Shown one piece after another: positions 17,486 to 25,838 of a stretch of DNA of 50,319 bases. The position numbers and the translations under genes were made by a program. The stretch covers positions 1 through 50,319 of the forward strand of contig NZ_AYVL01000008.1 in assembly GCF_000502835.1 (NCBI RefSeq), given 5' to 3'. Origin of the DNA: Mesorhizobium sp. LSJC280B00. Its GTDB lineage: Bacteria; Pseudomonadota; Alphaproteobacteria; Rhizobiales; Rhizobiaceae. Each line of letters starts with the position of its first letter. The stretch's first letter is position 1. The notes under the pieces were generated by a model, which was given only the letters and a program-made list of their open reading frames with translations, searched no databases and had not been told where the DNA came from.

Positions 17486-17555
17486 GACGCTCCTGAACAG
17501 ACAAGCTTGCGCCTCAAAGCTTGCTGCGCAATGCTGACGCAGTTCGGGGGGAATC

Positions 17556-17987
17556 ATGCGAAAAATCTTGGCGCCGACGCTGCTGCTCACGGCTGCACTG
17601 TTTGCAAACAGCGCCCAGGCGCTGGATGCCAGCGGCACGCCGGTCATCGTGACCCCGCTTGCCTCTCGCACCGAGACCGCGTCCGGCCAGCCGATCACGC
17701 TGCCGCAGAAGAACGTCCAGGTCCTGGTCTCGGCCTATCAGATCGCGCCGGGCGCGACCTTGCCGGTCCACAAGCATCCGTTTCCGCGCTATGCCTATGT
17801 TGAGGCCGGCACGCTTCAGGTCACCAACGTCGAGACCGGCAAGAGCAACACCTATCAAACAGGTGATTTCATCATCGAGATGATCGGGCAATGGCATCAG
17901 GCGACCAATGTCGGCGCCGATCCGGTCAAGCTGCTGGTCATCGACCAGGTCGAAGAAGGCACCAAGAACACGGTGTTGCGCCAGTAA
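17556..17987 (+). CDS. Exported cupin-domain protein
   Basis: A 143-residue protein with a signal peptide (MRKILAPTLLLTAALFANSAQA). A single cupin domain follows: LVSAYQIAPGATLPVHKHPFPRYAYVEAGTLQVTN, with HxH ligands, and a second motif in FIIEMIGQWHQATNVG. A strong ribosome site (GGGGGGAATC) precedes ATG. The likely location is the periplasm. Cupins bind a metal, but the function of small exported ones is mostly unknown. It converges with a minus-strand SnoaL-like gene after 37 bp. Confidence 0.85.
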   Translation: MRKILAPTLLLTAALFANSAQALDASGTPVIVTPLASRTETASGQPITLPQKNVQVLVSAYQIAPGATLPVHKHPFPRYAYVEAGTLQVTNVETGKSNTYQTGDFIIEMIGQWHQATNVGADPVKLLVIDQVEEGTKNTVLRQ

Positions 17988-18024
17988 CTGCGGTCGTCGG
18001 GCACTCCAGCAAGGAACACCGGAT

Positions 18025-18576
18025 TCACTCCGCAGCCTTCACCCGGTCGGCGGCGGCGGCCAGAACGGCGCGATCCCCCTCCTCGTACAACCGATGGATG
18101 GCAATGGCGTTGACGCGCCAGCCTTCCGGCGTCCGCACCAGCCGGTGGAGATAGCTGCCGCCGACCGTCCAGAACCGCCCGTCGATCCAGTGGGCTGCGC
18201 GGACATGGCTGCGTGCGACCGCGTCATTGCCCGCGCCCTCGACGGTGATGTTGGTGATGAGGTGCTGGGTGGCGTCGAAGCCCGGCAGCAGCCCTTGCCA
18301 CTGGGCGATCAACGCGTCGCGGCCGCTGGTCGTGACCTCGCCGCCGAAGAGGCTGGTATAGTCGGTCGTGACACGGGCCGCGAGATAGGATCTGACCCGG
18401 TTCCATTCACGCAGATCGGCATAGAGGCCGATCCCGGCCACTGCCTCGGTGATTGCGATCCTGTCTTTGACCGTCAGCGCATCTCCCGGCGCGCTCGAGG
18501 CGGGCGCCGAGACGGCGGAAATCATCGCAGCGGAAATCGCCGAGACCAGGACATGCCGGCGGGTGACGAGGCTCAT
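18025..18576 (-). CDS. Exported SnoaL/NTF2-fold protein
   Basis: A 183-residue protein with a twin-arginine-like leader (TRRHVLVSAISAAMISAVSAPASSA). A SnoaL-type cone-shaped domain follows (ITEAVAGIGLYADLREWNRVRSYLA, then LITNITVEGAGNDAVARSHVRAAHW and GSYLHRLVRTPEGWRVNAIAI). These folds act as small isomerases, hydratases or ligand-binding proteins. Its ATG overlaps the stop of the alpha/beta hydrolase by 4 bp, so the two are translationally coupled. The substrate is unknown. Confidence 0.82.
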   Translation of the reverse strand: MSLVTRRHVLVSAISAAMISAVSAPASSAPGDALTVKDRIAITEAVAGIGLYADLREWNRVRSYLAARVTTDYTSLFGGEVTTSGRDALIAQWQGLLPGFDATQHLITNITVEGAGNDAVARSHVRAAHWIDGRFWTVGGSYLHRLVRTPEGWRVNAIAIHRLYEEGDRAVLAAAADRVKAAE

Positions 18577-19556
18577 TGTCCCGCCTCCCCCGCACTGCCC
18601 AGCGTCGCGCGGAAGTGCGCGGCGGCGGCATCGCTCGCCGCCTTCACCGGCGCGGCACGGTCGTAGAAATCGAACTGGGTGACGTTGTCGAGCCACAGCT
18701 CCCGCCTGGAGCTGGTCAGCCGCGCGTAAAACTTGTGCGCACCCTGCGGAATGGCAGCCGCCTCGCTGTGCACCATCAGAAAAGGCTGGTTCAGGCGCGG
18801 AGCCGCCCGGATCGCATCGAACCTCAACCAGCCGCGCCAGAACGCCGGATCGGCCTCGTTGCGCCAGGCCGGGAGCATGCCGCGATCGGGCTCGGTGTAG
18901 TAAGGCATCTTGAACATGACCGCGCGCTCGTCGGTCAGGCTCGCGGCCGGCAAGAACGCTTGCTTGCCGGTGCGGCGATACTCGGCCTCGGCCGCATCGC
19001 CGGCGGCTTCAAGCCTGGCGACGCCGTCGTTGCCGCCATAGGTCTGCTCGACCACTTCGGCATCCTGCAACCAGGGCGCAACGAGGGCGACCGACTTGAT
19101 CGCGGCGTTTCCTGCCGCGGCGGTGACCATATAGCCGGAGCTGGCGCAAATGCCGAGCCCGCCGATGCGGTCCTGATCGGTCTCGGGCCGGGTCGCGAGA
19201 TAGGCGACGGCCGCTTCGATGTCAGCGATCTTGGCATTAGGATCCTCATACTGGCGGCGCGCGCCGCCGCTTTCACCCCAGCCGCGAAAATCGAAGGTCA
19301 AGGCGACGAAGCCACGATCGGCCATCTCGCGGGCGTAGCGGGCCGGCATCTGTTCCTTCACCGTCATCCAGGCGCCGGTCACGACCAGCGCCGGCCGAGG
19401 TTTTGCCGCGTCCAGATCCTCAGGCAGATAGAGCTCGCCGACGATCTGATCACCATGCGAGGCGAAAGTGACGCGCTCGACGCGCGGTGCGGCGACGGCA
19501 TTGGAGGCGGCGAGCGCGGCGGCGGTTGCTACGGCAAGTGTCAGGGTTTTAAGCAT
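18573..19556 (-). CDS. Exported alpha/beta hydrolase
   Basis: A 327-residue hydrolase with an N-terminal signal peptide (MLKTLTLAVATAAALAASNAVAA). The core shows PALVVTGAWMTVKEQMPARYA, the oxyanion-region strand ALTFDFRGWGESGG, and a nucleophile elbow in GGLGICASSGYMVTAAA with the likely catalytic Ser at about residue 139. The elbow reads C-A-S-S-G rather than G-x-S-x-G. A late His is expected near the C terminus but I cannot place it confidently. It lies between two exported SnoaL-like genes in one minus-strand operon, suggesting joint processing of a small molecule outside the cytoplasm. Confidence 0.85.
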   Translation of the reverse strand: MLKTLTLAVATAAALAASNAVAAPRVERVTFASHGDQIVGELYLPEDLDAAKPRPALVVTGAWMTVKEQMPARYAREMADRGFVALTFDFRGWGESGGARRQYEDPNAKIADIEAAVAYLATRPETDQDRIGGLGICASSGYMVTAAAGNAAIKSVALVAPWLQDAEVVEQTYGGNDGVARLEAAGDAAEAEYRRTGKQAFLPAASLTDERAVMFKMPYYTEPDRGMLPAWRNEADPAFWRGWLRFDAIRAAPRLNQPFLMVHSEAAAIPQGAHKFYARLTSSRRELWLDNVTQFDFYDRAAPVKAASDAAAAHFRATLGSAGEAGQ

Positions 19557-19615
19557 CGCAAGTCTCCTTTGGCTTGGAATGAGAAGCGCGGCGCGTTGCG
19601 AGAAAGACCGCCGTC

Positions 19616-20119
19616 TCAGCGCTCGCCAGCCAGTCGGCTGGGCAGTGGCTTCAGCGGGTAATGCGCCCAGTAGAAAGCGTCCGACTGGTACATGTCGGTC
19701 AAAAAATTCTGTGCCTCGGCGATCTTGCCGTCCGTGATGCGGAACATCAGCGCGTAGAACTGGTCGATCTCGGGACCTGAGCCGACATTCGACCAGCCGC
19801 GATGGACGTCGACCACGAGGTCGCCTTGCGCCTGGAAGAAGATCGGCTCGGCCTTGAACTTGCCATCGGCCAGGCCGCGGAAGAAGGCGACCACCTCGTC
19901 CGGCCCGCGCTTGTCGCCGGCGAGCGGATGATGACCGGGAATGCGCCACACGATGTCGGGCGCGAGGAAGGGCCGCACGGCCTCGGGATTGCCGGTCGCG
20001 TAAGCTGCGTAGTAGTCTTTGATGAGCTGGATATTGCGGTCTTCCAGTGGCCCGCTGTGCGCCGGGGCGGCAGACACCGCCAGAAGAGTGCCGGCGGCGA
20101 GTAAAGCAAGCCTGGTCAT
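19616..20119 (-). CDS. Exported SnoaL/NTF2-fold protein
   Basis: A 167-residue protein with a signal peptide (MTRLALLAAGTLLAVSAAPAHS). A SnoaL-like domain follows (IQLIKDYYAAYATGNPEAVRPFLAPDIVWRIPGHHPLAG, then VDVHRGWSNVGSGPEIDQFYALMFRITDGKIAEAQNF). It is the first gene of the minus-strand operon with the alpha/beta hydrolase and a second SnoaL-like gene. It diverges from a LysR gene at 20248 over 128 bp, which suggests LysR control. The reaction is unknown. Confidence 0.82.
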   Translation of the reverse strand: MTRLALLAAGTLLAVSAAPAHSGPLEDRNIQLIKDYYAAYATGNPEAVRPFLAPDIVWRIPGHHPLAGDKRGPDEVVAFFRGLADGKFKAEPIFFQAQGDLVVDVHRGWSNVGSGPEIDQFYALMFRITDGKIAEAQNFLTDMYQSDAFYWAHYPLKPLPSRLAGER

Positions 20120-20247
20120 CGGTCCTGTCTCCTTGCCCGTTCGAGCCGTTCCCAACACCGAGGCCCGTTCGTCGGACCCAACATGACGCCTTTCGTTCGC
20201 CGGAAAAACCAGTAGAGTTCGATAGGGCTATTTGGAAAATCCTTACA

Positions 20248-21156
20248 ATGCGCCTCGACCAATTCAGCGGCATCGTCGCCTTCGTCAAGGTTGCGGAGGC
20301 CAAAAGCTTCACCCGCGCCGGCGCCGAGCTCGGCGTCGCTCCGGCCTCGTTGAGCGAGGCGGTCAAGGGGCTCGAGGAGCGCCTGGGGGTGCGGCTGCTC
20401 AACCGGACGACCCGCAGCGTTGGCTTGACCGAAGCTGGCGCCCAATACCTCGACCATGTGCGTCCGGCAGCCGAAGATATCTGGGCGGCTGGTGCGGCTC
20501 TGCGCGACAGCCGCGATCGTCCCGCCGGCACGCTGCGGCTCAGCCTGCCGTGGATCGCCGCTCCGCTGCTGATCGAGCCGCTGATGCGGCCGTTCATGGA
20601 TGCTTATCCCGAAGTGCGGCTTAGTCTGATTTTCGACGACAGCTTCGTCGATATCGCCGCCGATGGCTTCGACGCCGGCCTGCGCATCGGCGAACTTCTC
20701 GAGAAAGACATGATCGGCGCGCGTCTGGGCGGGCCACTGCAGATGGTCGCGGTGGGTAGCCCCGATTATCTGGCGCGCAACGGCACACCGAAGCGGCCGG
20801 CCGACCTCGCCGCCCATCGCTGCATCGCATTCGCCCTGACCCGCACGCGCGCGATTTCGCCCTGGGAGTTCATTGTGGAGGGACGCGAAGTCGCATTCAC
20901 GCCGGACGCATGCCTGGTCGTGAACACGCTTCCGCTGTGCATTACCGCCGCCGCGCAAGGGCTTGGCCTCGCCTTCGCGGTCGAGGGCCTCGCCGCGCCG
21001 CTTCTCGCCTCAGGCGCGCTGGTCAAGGTGCTGGAGCCTTTCTGTCCCGCTTACGAGCCGCTCCACCTCTATTATCCCAGCCGCCGCCTCGTGCCACCGA
21101 AGCTGCGGGCCTTCATCGACTTCGTCCGCGCGAATTCGCACAAGCTGCGGATCTGA
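20248..21156 (+). CDS. LysR-family transcriptional regulator
   Basis: A 302-residue LysR regulator. The N-terminal HTH reads FSGIVAFVKVAEAKSFTRAGAELGVAPASLSEAVKGLEERLGVRLLNRTTRSVGLTEAG. The effector domain has GTLRLSLPWIAAPLLIEPLM and GFDAGLRIGELLEKDMIGARL. ATG at 20248 is used because upstream in-frame sequence is antisense to the divergent operon. It faces away from the SnoaL-hydrolase-SnoaL operon and is its likely regulator. Confidence 0.92.
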   Translation: MRLDQFSGIVAFVKVAEAKSFTRAGAELGVAPASLSEAVKGLEERLGVRLLNRTTRSVGLTEAGAQYLDHVRPAAEDIWAAGAALRDSRDRPAGTLRLSLPWIAAPLLIEPLMRPFMDAYPEVRLSLIFDDSFVDIAADGFDAGLRIGELLEKDMIGARLGGPLQMVAVGSPDYLARNGTPKRPADLAAHRCIAFALTRTRAISPWEFIVEGREVAFTPDACLVVNTLPLCITAAAQGLGLAFAVEGLAAPLLASGALVKVLEPFCPAYEPLHLYYPSRRLVPPKLRAFIDFVRANSHKLRI

Positions 21157-21183
21157 TGTGGCTTTTCGAGAATCCGGCCCCGT

Positions 21184-21639
21184 TCAGCCCCAGGCGCCGA
21201 CCATCTGCCTGGTGGTTGCGTTGAGCCGGTTGAATGCGTTGATCAGGGCAATCTGGACGACCAGGGCGGCAAGCGCCTTTTCGTCATAGTGCCGGGCGGC
21301 CTCGTCCCAGACTGCATCCGGCACCGGATCCGGCCGGTCGGCCAACCGGGTTGCCGCCTCGGTCAGTGCCAGCGCGGCGCGTTCGGCGTCGGTGAAGTAG
21401 GGTGTCTCCCGCCATGCGGACACGGCAAAGATGCGTTCGTCCTTTTCGCCGGCCTTCTTCAATTCGCGCGCATGCATATCGACGCAGAGGCTGCATCCGT
21501 TGATCTGGCTGGCGCGCAAATGGACGAGCTTGCGCGTCACATAGGACAGGTCAGCCGTTTCCGTAGACTTGTCCAGCGCGAGCAGCGCCTGCAAGGCGCC
21601 GGGAATGAGCACCACCGGGTTTTTCAATCGTGCTTGCAT
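21184..21639 (-). CDS. Carboxymuconolactone decarboxylase/AhpD-like protein
   Basis: A 151-residue protein of the CMD/AhpD superfamily. It has the redox motif CSLC (C49 and C52) followed by VDMHARELKKAGEKDERIFAVSAWRETPYFTDAERAALALTEA, the alkylhydroperoxidase AhpD-core signature. Such proteins act as peroxidase partners or in thiol stress defence. ATG at 21639 has GGAG-like sequence upstream. It follows the LysR gene convergently after 27 bp. A nearby AHSA1-domain gene reads in the same direction 119 bp upstream. Confidence 0.88.
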   Translation of the reverse strand: MQARLKNPVVLIPGALQALLALDKSTETADLSYVTRKLVHLRASQINGCSLCVDMHARELKKAGEKDERIFAVSAWRETPYFTDAERAALALTEAATRLADRPDPVPDAVWDEAARHYDEKALAALVVQIALINAFNRLNATTRQMVGAWG

Positions 21640-21758
21640 AGTGGTCTCCTTCGGGCGTGTTTTTTCAAGCCCGGACGACGAACATCCGGGGTCTCGATAT
21701 GTCTTGGTTCTGTCAGTTCGCCGGCCGCCGCGTTGCGGCAAGGCGAGCGCCGGGATCT

Positions 21759-22202
21759 TCAGCTTTGCGAGGCAGTCACCCGCTCAAGCCGCTCGAGAAT
21801 GCGCGGCCAACCGCTTCCCATGCCGATGTAGCCGCGCTCGTCCTCGGACCGGAACCCGGAATGCTCCATGCGCACCCGCGTCGCTGTACCTTCGGGCGTC
21901 AACGACCATGTCACCACGGTCTTCAGACCGCTGTCGGATTCGGTGCCGTCGCCCCAGCTGTAGGCTAGCAGGCGTGGCGGCTCGATCTTCAGCACCTCGC
22001 AGTTCGTCACGCCGGACCAGCCAGGCACCGGCGTCGCGCGAAAGGTAAAGCGATGGCCTTGCTCAGGCGCAAAGTCGTTCTCCATCAGCCATTCGGCAAC
22101 TAGATGCGGCACGGTCAGTGCGCGCCATATCTTTTCAGCCGCATGCGGGATCAGACGCTCGACGACAATGGATTTGGTTTCGATTGTGGTTGCTTCAGTC
22201 AT
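21759..22202 (-). CDS. SRPBCC / AHSA1-domain protein
   Basis: A 147-residue START-like (Bet v1 fold) protein: TKSIVVERLIPHAAEKIWRALTVPHLVAEWLMENDFAPEQGHRFTFRATP, then GTATRVRMEHSGFRSEDERGYIGMGSGWPRILERL. These motifs fit the AHSA1 group, often paired with an ArsR regulator in alphaproteobacteria. No ArsR gene is adjacent here. The function is probably binding of a hydrophobic ligand; the specific role is unknown. The gene lies upstream of the AhpD-like gene in the same direction. Confidence 0.85.
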   Translation of the reverse strand: MTEATTIETKSIVVERLIPHAAEKIWRALTVPHLVAEWLMENDFAPEQGHRFTFRATPVPGWSGVTNCEVLKIEPPRLLAYSWGDGTESDSGLKTVVTWSLTPEGTATRVRMEHSGFRSEDERGYIGMGSGWPRILERLERVTASQS

Positions 22203-22427
22203 GACTTCGGACCCGTTGTTTGCGGTTTGGCTGGGCTATCAACAACGCGCTCTCCATGAGAACCAATAACCCACCAGCTATGAGTTACGTATAACGCTTA
22301 AGTTATGAATGTGTCAAGCGGCGGAATGGCAGGCGCGCCCGCAAGCACATTGAGCCAACACTTCCGGCTTTCATCGCACCATGCCCGATGCTACCGCTGG
22401 CCAGCTGAAATCATCGACGGATCGCCC

Positions 22428-23192
22428 ATGACCGAGACCGAACGCCCTCGCCTCCCGTTGATCGAGATCTGCGTCGAAGGCATAGACGGCCTGCTGGCCG
22501 CGCAAGCCGCAGGCGCCGACCGTGTCGAGCTCTGTGCCAGCCTGATCGAGGGCGGCATCACGCCGAGCTTCGGCACGGTGCGCGCCGCGCTCGAGCTGGC
22601 GACGATCCCGTTCCACGTCATCGTGCGGCCGCGCGGCGGCGATTTTCTGTATGGCGAAGCCGAATATCGTTCGATGCTCGCCGATGTCGGCGCGCTTGCC
22701 GAGCTCGGCGTCGCCGGTGTCGTCGTCGGTTGCCTCGCTGCCGACGGCACTATCGACGAACAGCGCATGAGCGAATTGGTTAAGGCGGCGGGACGCTTGA
22801 ACGTCACCTGCCACCGCGCCTTCGACATGACCCGCGACCCGACCGAGGCGCTGGAAGCGCTGATCCGCTGCAAGGTCGGCCGCGTGCTGACCAGCGGCCA
22901 GCGCGACACGGCACTGGAAGGCGCGGACCTGCTCGCCGAGCTTGTCAGGCAGGCCGGCGACCGCATCATCATCCTCGGCTGCGGCGGGCTTGATCCCGAG
23001 AACATCAGCAAGGTGCGGAGGAAAACCGGGTTGAGCGAAATGCACTTCGCCGCGCTCAAGGACGTGCCGAGTGCCATGCGCTACCGCAACCCGAAAGTCG
23101 GCATGGGCGGCACCGACCTCGACCGCGAATACCGCAACACCGTGACCGACGAGGCGCTGGTGGCGGCGACCATCGCCGCTGCCCGGACATGA
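22428..23192 (+). CDS. cutC: CutC family protein
   Basis: A 254-residue TIM-barrel protein of the CutC family: LIEICVEGIDGLLAAQAAGADRVELCASLIEGGITPSFG, then HVIVRPRGGDFLY, NVTCHRAFDM and RVLTSGQ. The family is historically linked to copper homeostasis, though the biochemical role is unsettled. ATG at 22428 (MTETERPRLP) is chosen. Its stop overlaps the start of a GNAT acetyltransferase by 4 bp. Confidence 0.92.
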   Translation: MTETERPRLPLIEICVEGIDGLLAAQAAGADRVELCASLIEGGITPSFGTVRAALELATIPFHVIVRPRGGDFLYGEAEYRSMLADVGALAELGVAGVVVGCLAADGTIDEQRMSELVKAAGRLNVTCHRAFDMTRDPTEALEALIRCKVGRVLTSGQRDTALEGADLLAELVRQAGDRIIILGCGGLDPENISKVRRKTGLSEMHFAALKDVPSAMRYRNPKVGMGGTDLDREYRNTVTDEALVAATIAAART

Positions 23193-23713
23193 TCCTGGAA
23201 GATCGAAGAAAAAACATGATCGAAATGCGTTTGCCGATCGAACGGGTTTCGCCGCAGGATGAGCCCGCCATCCTCGCGCTCAACAACGAGCACGCTGCGG
23301 AATTATCATGGCTCGAACCTGAGCGCCTGTCCTTCCTGCTCGGCGAAGCGTTTTACACGCGCCGCATCGGTGCACTCGAAGCCTTCATCATGACCTTCGA
23401 CCAGGACGCGAGCTACGACAGCCCCAACTTCCTGTGGTTTCGCGAGCGCTATCCGCGGTTCGTCTACGTCGACCGCGTCGTGGTCGGCGCCAAAGCGCGC
23501 GGCCGCGGCCATGCCCGCCGGCTGTATGAGGATCTGTTCGAGCAGGCGTCACGCGCGGGCCAGGCGATCGTCACCTGCGAAGTCAATGCCGAGCCACCCA
23601 ATCCGGCTTCGGACGCCTTCCATGCCGCACTCGGCTTTGCGGAAGTGGGCGACGCGGTAATCCACGGCGGCAGGAAAGCCGTGCGGTATTATGCAAGACG
23701 GATCGCCGGCTGA
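23189..23713 (+). CDS. GNAT-family N-acetyltransferase
   Basis: A 174-residue acetyltransferase of the GNAT fold. The acetyl-CoA region reads FVYVDRVVVGAKARGRGHARRLYEDLFEQA (motif A, with R-G-R-G-H), followed by a motif B segment NPASDAFHAALGFAEVGD. It overlaps the cutC stop by 4 bp; ATG at 23216 (MIEMRLP) is an alternative start. The acceptor substrate is unknown. Coupling to cutC may be simple operon packing. Confidence 0.85.
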   Translation: MILEDRRKNMIEMRLPIERVSPQDEPAILALNNEHAAELSWLEPERLSFLLGEAFYTRRIGALEAFIMTFDQDASYDSPNFLWFRERYPRFVYVDRVVVGAKARGRGHARRLYEDLFEQASRAGQAIVTCEVNAEPPNPASDAFHAALGFAEVGDAVIHGGRKAVRYYARRIAG

Positions 23714-23729
23714 ACGGCGGGCGCCGTTC
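23712..23729. terminator. Hairpin between convergent genes (possible bidirectional terminator)
   Basis: A perfect 7-bp stem, GAACGGC / GCCGTTC, with a 4-base loop starts at the last base pairs of the GNAT gene and ends 3 bp before the convergent acyltransferase stop. No T-run follows on either strand, so termination is plausible but not proven. Confidence 0.4.
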
Positions 23730-23732
23730 GCC

Positions 23733-24755
23733 CTACCAATTGCGGTTCAGCCAGGAGCGGGCCGGCTTTTCGATGATGTAGTAGCCGCACAGCGCGCAAG
23801 CGAACGCCGCCGCAAGCATCAACCACGGCGAACTGCCTTTTATGTCGACGATTTGATAAAAGGGCTGCTGCCAAAGATAGAGCGAATACGACCACAGCCC
23901 CAGCATCGTCATCGGCAGGGACGATAGAAACCCGGTCAGATACCGGCTGCTGAAGTCGAGCAAATTGACGGCGAGTGCCAACAGCGGCACCGCGACCAGA
24001 TAGTGGATCGGGGTTGGCACGGCAGCCATGAAAAGGAGCACAGCCACTACTGAGGCCGCCGGGGCGACATGCGGCCCCTTGAGCAGCGCCGGCAGCCTGT
24101 CGTCGGCCTTGAGCAGGCATATCACCGCCGACAGCAGGATCGAGGCGATGTGCACGTCGGTGCGCCAATAGGTGCCCTCGTAGCCTATTGCGAGCACCCA
24201 GTAGGAGATGGCGCCGTTTGCCATGGCCAGCACCGACAATGCACCGAGCAACATGATGACCCGGGACCGCCCCGAGACGACGACGCTGATCAGCGCCAGG
24301 ATGATATAGGCGTGCTCTTCGACGCAGAGCGACCAGATATGGTCGAGCGCGCCGGCGCGGGTGACGAGAATTCCGGCATAGTTGTAGGTGAACGTCAGCG
24401 CCGTCAGCGCCGCCTTCCATTTGAAGGCGATGAATGTGCCGGACAAGGCAACCATCGCGGCGACGACGAAGATGAGTAGTGCCGGGTAGATGCGGGAGAA
24501 CCGGCGCTTGAAGAATTTCTTCAGCGGATAGTATTCGACAAACAGGATCTCGGCCATCAGCCGGCCGCTGAGCACGAAGAAGAATTCGACGCCCAGGACG
24601 CCGAGATTGATGCCGGGAACGGGGAAGAAATGGCCGATCAGCACCAGCGCGATCGACAGGCCGCGCCAGCCGTCGAGATAGGCAAGCCTGGTTCTTGCCG
24701 AGCTGTCGGCCACAGGCCTGGATACGACAAGACGCGTCGCGGAAATGTCCGTCAT
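23733..24755 (-). CDS. Membrane acyltransferase, acyltransferase-3 family
   Basis: A 340-residue polytopic inner-membrane protein of the acyltransferase-3 (OafA/NodX-type) family. The N-terminal signature RLAYLDGWRGLSIALVLIGHFF contains the conserved catalytic-type His. About ten hydrophobic segments follow, including LDHIWSLCVEEHAYIILAL, a second family motif, and the C-terminal SYSLYLWQQPFYQI. Members O-acetylate polysaccharides, lipopolysaccharide or Nod factors from the cytoplasmic donor. No glycosyltransferase lies nearby, so the acceptor is unknown. It stands alone. Confidence 0.9.
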   Translation of the reverse strand: MTDISATRLVVSRPVADSSARTRLAYLDGWRGLSIALVLIGHFFPVPGINLGVLGVEFFFVLSGRLMAEILFVEYYPLKKFFKRRFSRIYPALLIFVVAAMVALSGTFIAFKWKAALTALTFTYNYAGILVTRAGALDHIWSLCVEEHAYIILALISVVVSGRSRVIMLLGALSVLAMANGAISYWVLAIGYEGTYWRTDVHIASILLSAVICLLKADDRLPALLKGPHVAPAASVVAVLLFMAAVPTPIHYLVAVPLLALAVNLLDFSSRYLTGFLSSLPMTMLGLWSYSLYLWQQPFYQIVDIKGSSPWLMLAAAFACALCGYYIIEKPARSWLNRNW

Positions 24756-25127
24756 GCCGGTCCCTTCATTGAACCTGCGAAAGGCGGGCTGGAGGCCGCA
24801 TTCCTCCAGCTATATTGCAGCGCACCAGAACTTTGTGCAAGTGCGAGATAACGACACGCCCGAAGCACAGGACGGACCGAAAGGGGCTGTCACGTCCGTT
24901 CCCCGAAACCAACGGTCGACAGTCTCAGGCGTTGGCGGCAGGCGCTTCGCGCCGTGGCCGGCTTATTCCCAAATGGTACATTGCCATCTGGCCGGCAGAG
25001 CAAAATGTACCGGCGATTTCCGCGGCACCGTGCGGCAGGCCTAGCCTTTGCGCGATGCAATGCCTTGCCCGACCGGCCAAATCGGTCGAATGTGCCGGCG
25101 ACATATCCACTGAAACAGAGACAGTGC
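24756..25127. promoter_or_regulatory. 372-bp divergent promoter region with two inverted repeats
   Basis: This separates the acyltransferase from the hydrolase/isomerase/dehydrogenase operon and holds no gene. Two perfect 8-bp inverted repeats are visible. GCTGGAGG-N7-CCTCCAGC (24788-24810) lies 33 bp from the acyltransferase start. GGTACATT-N21-AATGTACC (24975-25011) lies about 117 bp before the ATG at 25128. Either could be an operator; the second has half-site centres 29 bp apart. Confidence 0.45.
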
Positions 25128-25838
25128 ATGACCGGCTTCGTCCTTCCCTTGCCCGCAACCCCGTCGGTGGCCGTGGCCGGCTCGCCGGAGCGTTTTGCGG
25201 TGCGCCGGATCTTCTGCGTTGGCCGCAACTACGCAGCCCATGCCCGCGAGCTCGGCAATGACGAGCGCGACCCTCCCTTCTTCTTCACCAAACCAGGCGA
25301 CGCAGTGGTCGACTCGGTGGTCGGTTCGGGCACCACGATCCCCTACCCGCCACTGACCCAAAACCTGCATCACGAAATCGAGCTGGTCGTCGCGATCGGC
25401 AGAGCCGGCTTTCGCATCCCGCGCGAGCGCGCGCTGGACCATGTCTGGGGCTACGGCGTCGGCGTCGACCTGACTCGCCGCGACCTTCAGGACGAGGCGA
25501 AAAAGGCGGCAAGGCCGTGGGACTGGTCGAAAGCCTTCGACCGTTCAGCGCCCTGCGGCCCGCTGGTCCCGGCGCAAAAATCCGGTCATCCCGAAAAGGG
25601 CTGCATCTGGCTCGCGGTCGACGGCGAGATCAGGCAGGACGGCGACCTTGCCGAACTGATCTGGCCGGTTCCCGACATCGTCTCGATTTGCAGCGAGGCG
25701 CTAGAGCTTAAGCCCGGCGACCTGATCTTCACCGGAACACCGGCTGGCGTCGGCGCCGTCGGGCCGGGCGAAAAGATCACCGGTGGCGTCGACGGCATCG
25801 GCGAAATCGAACTGACCATCGGCCAACCGATCCGATGA
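25128..25838 (+). CDS. Fumarylacetoacetate hydrolase family; probable fumarylpyruvate hydrolase
   Basis: A 236-residue FAH-fold hydrolase. Motifs: RRIFCVGRNYAAHARELGNDERDPPFFFTKPGDAVV, the metal-binding HHEIELVVAIG, GVDLTRRDLQ, and the C-terminal GDLIFTGTPAGVGAVGPGE. The short form with the PPFFFTKP segment resembles fumarylpyruvate hydrolases such as NagK, which split fumarylpyruvate to fumarate and pyruvate at the end of the gentisate pathway. ATG at 25128 (MTGFVLPLPATPSVAV) starts the family-like region. It overlaps the next gene, a zeta-type GST, by 4 bp, and this pairing supports the lower gentisate assignment. No gentisate dioxygenase is in the window. Confidence 0.85.
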   Translation: MTGFVLPLPATPSVAVAGSPERFAVRRIFCVGRNYAAHARELGNDERDPPFFFTKPGDAVVDSVVGSGTTIPYPPLTQNLHHEIELVVAIGRAGFRIPRERALDHVWGYGVGVDLTRRDLQDEAKKAARPWDWSKAFDRSAPCGPLVPAQKSGHPEKGCIWLAVDGEIRQDGDLAELIWPVPDIVSICSEALELKPGDLIFTGTPAGVGAVGPGEKITGGVDGIGEIELTIGQPIR

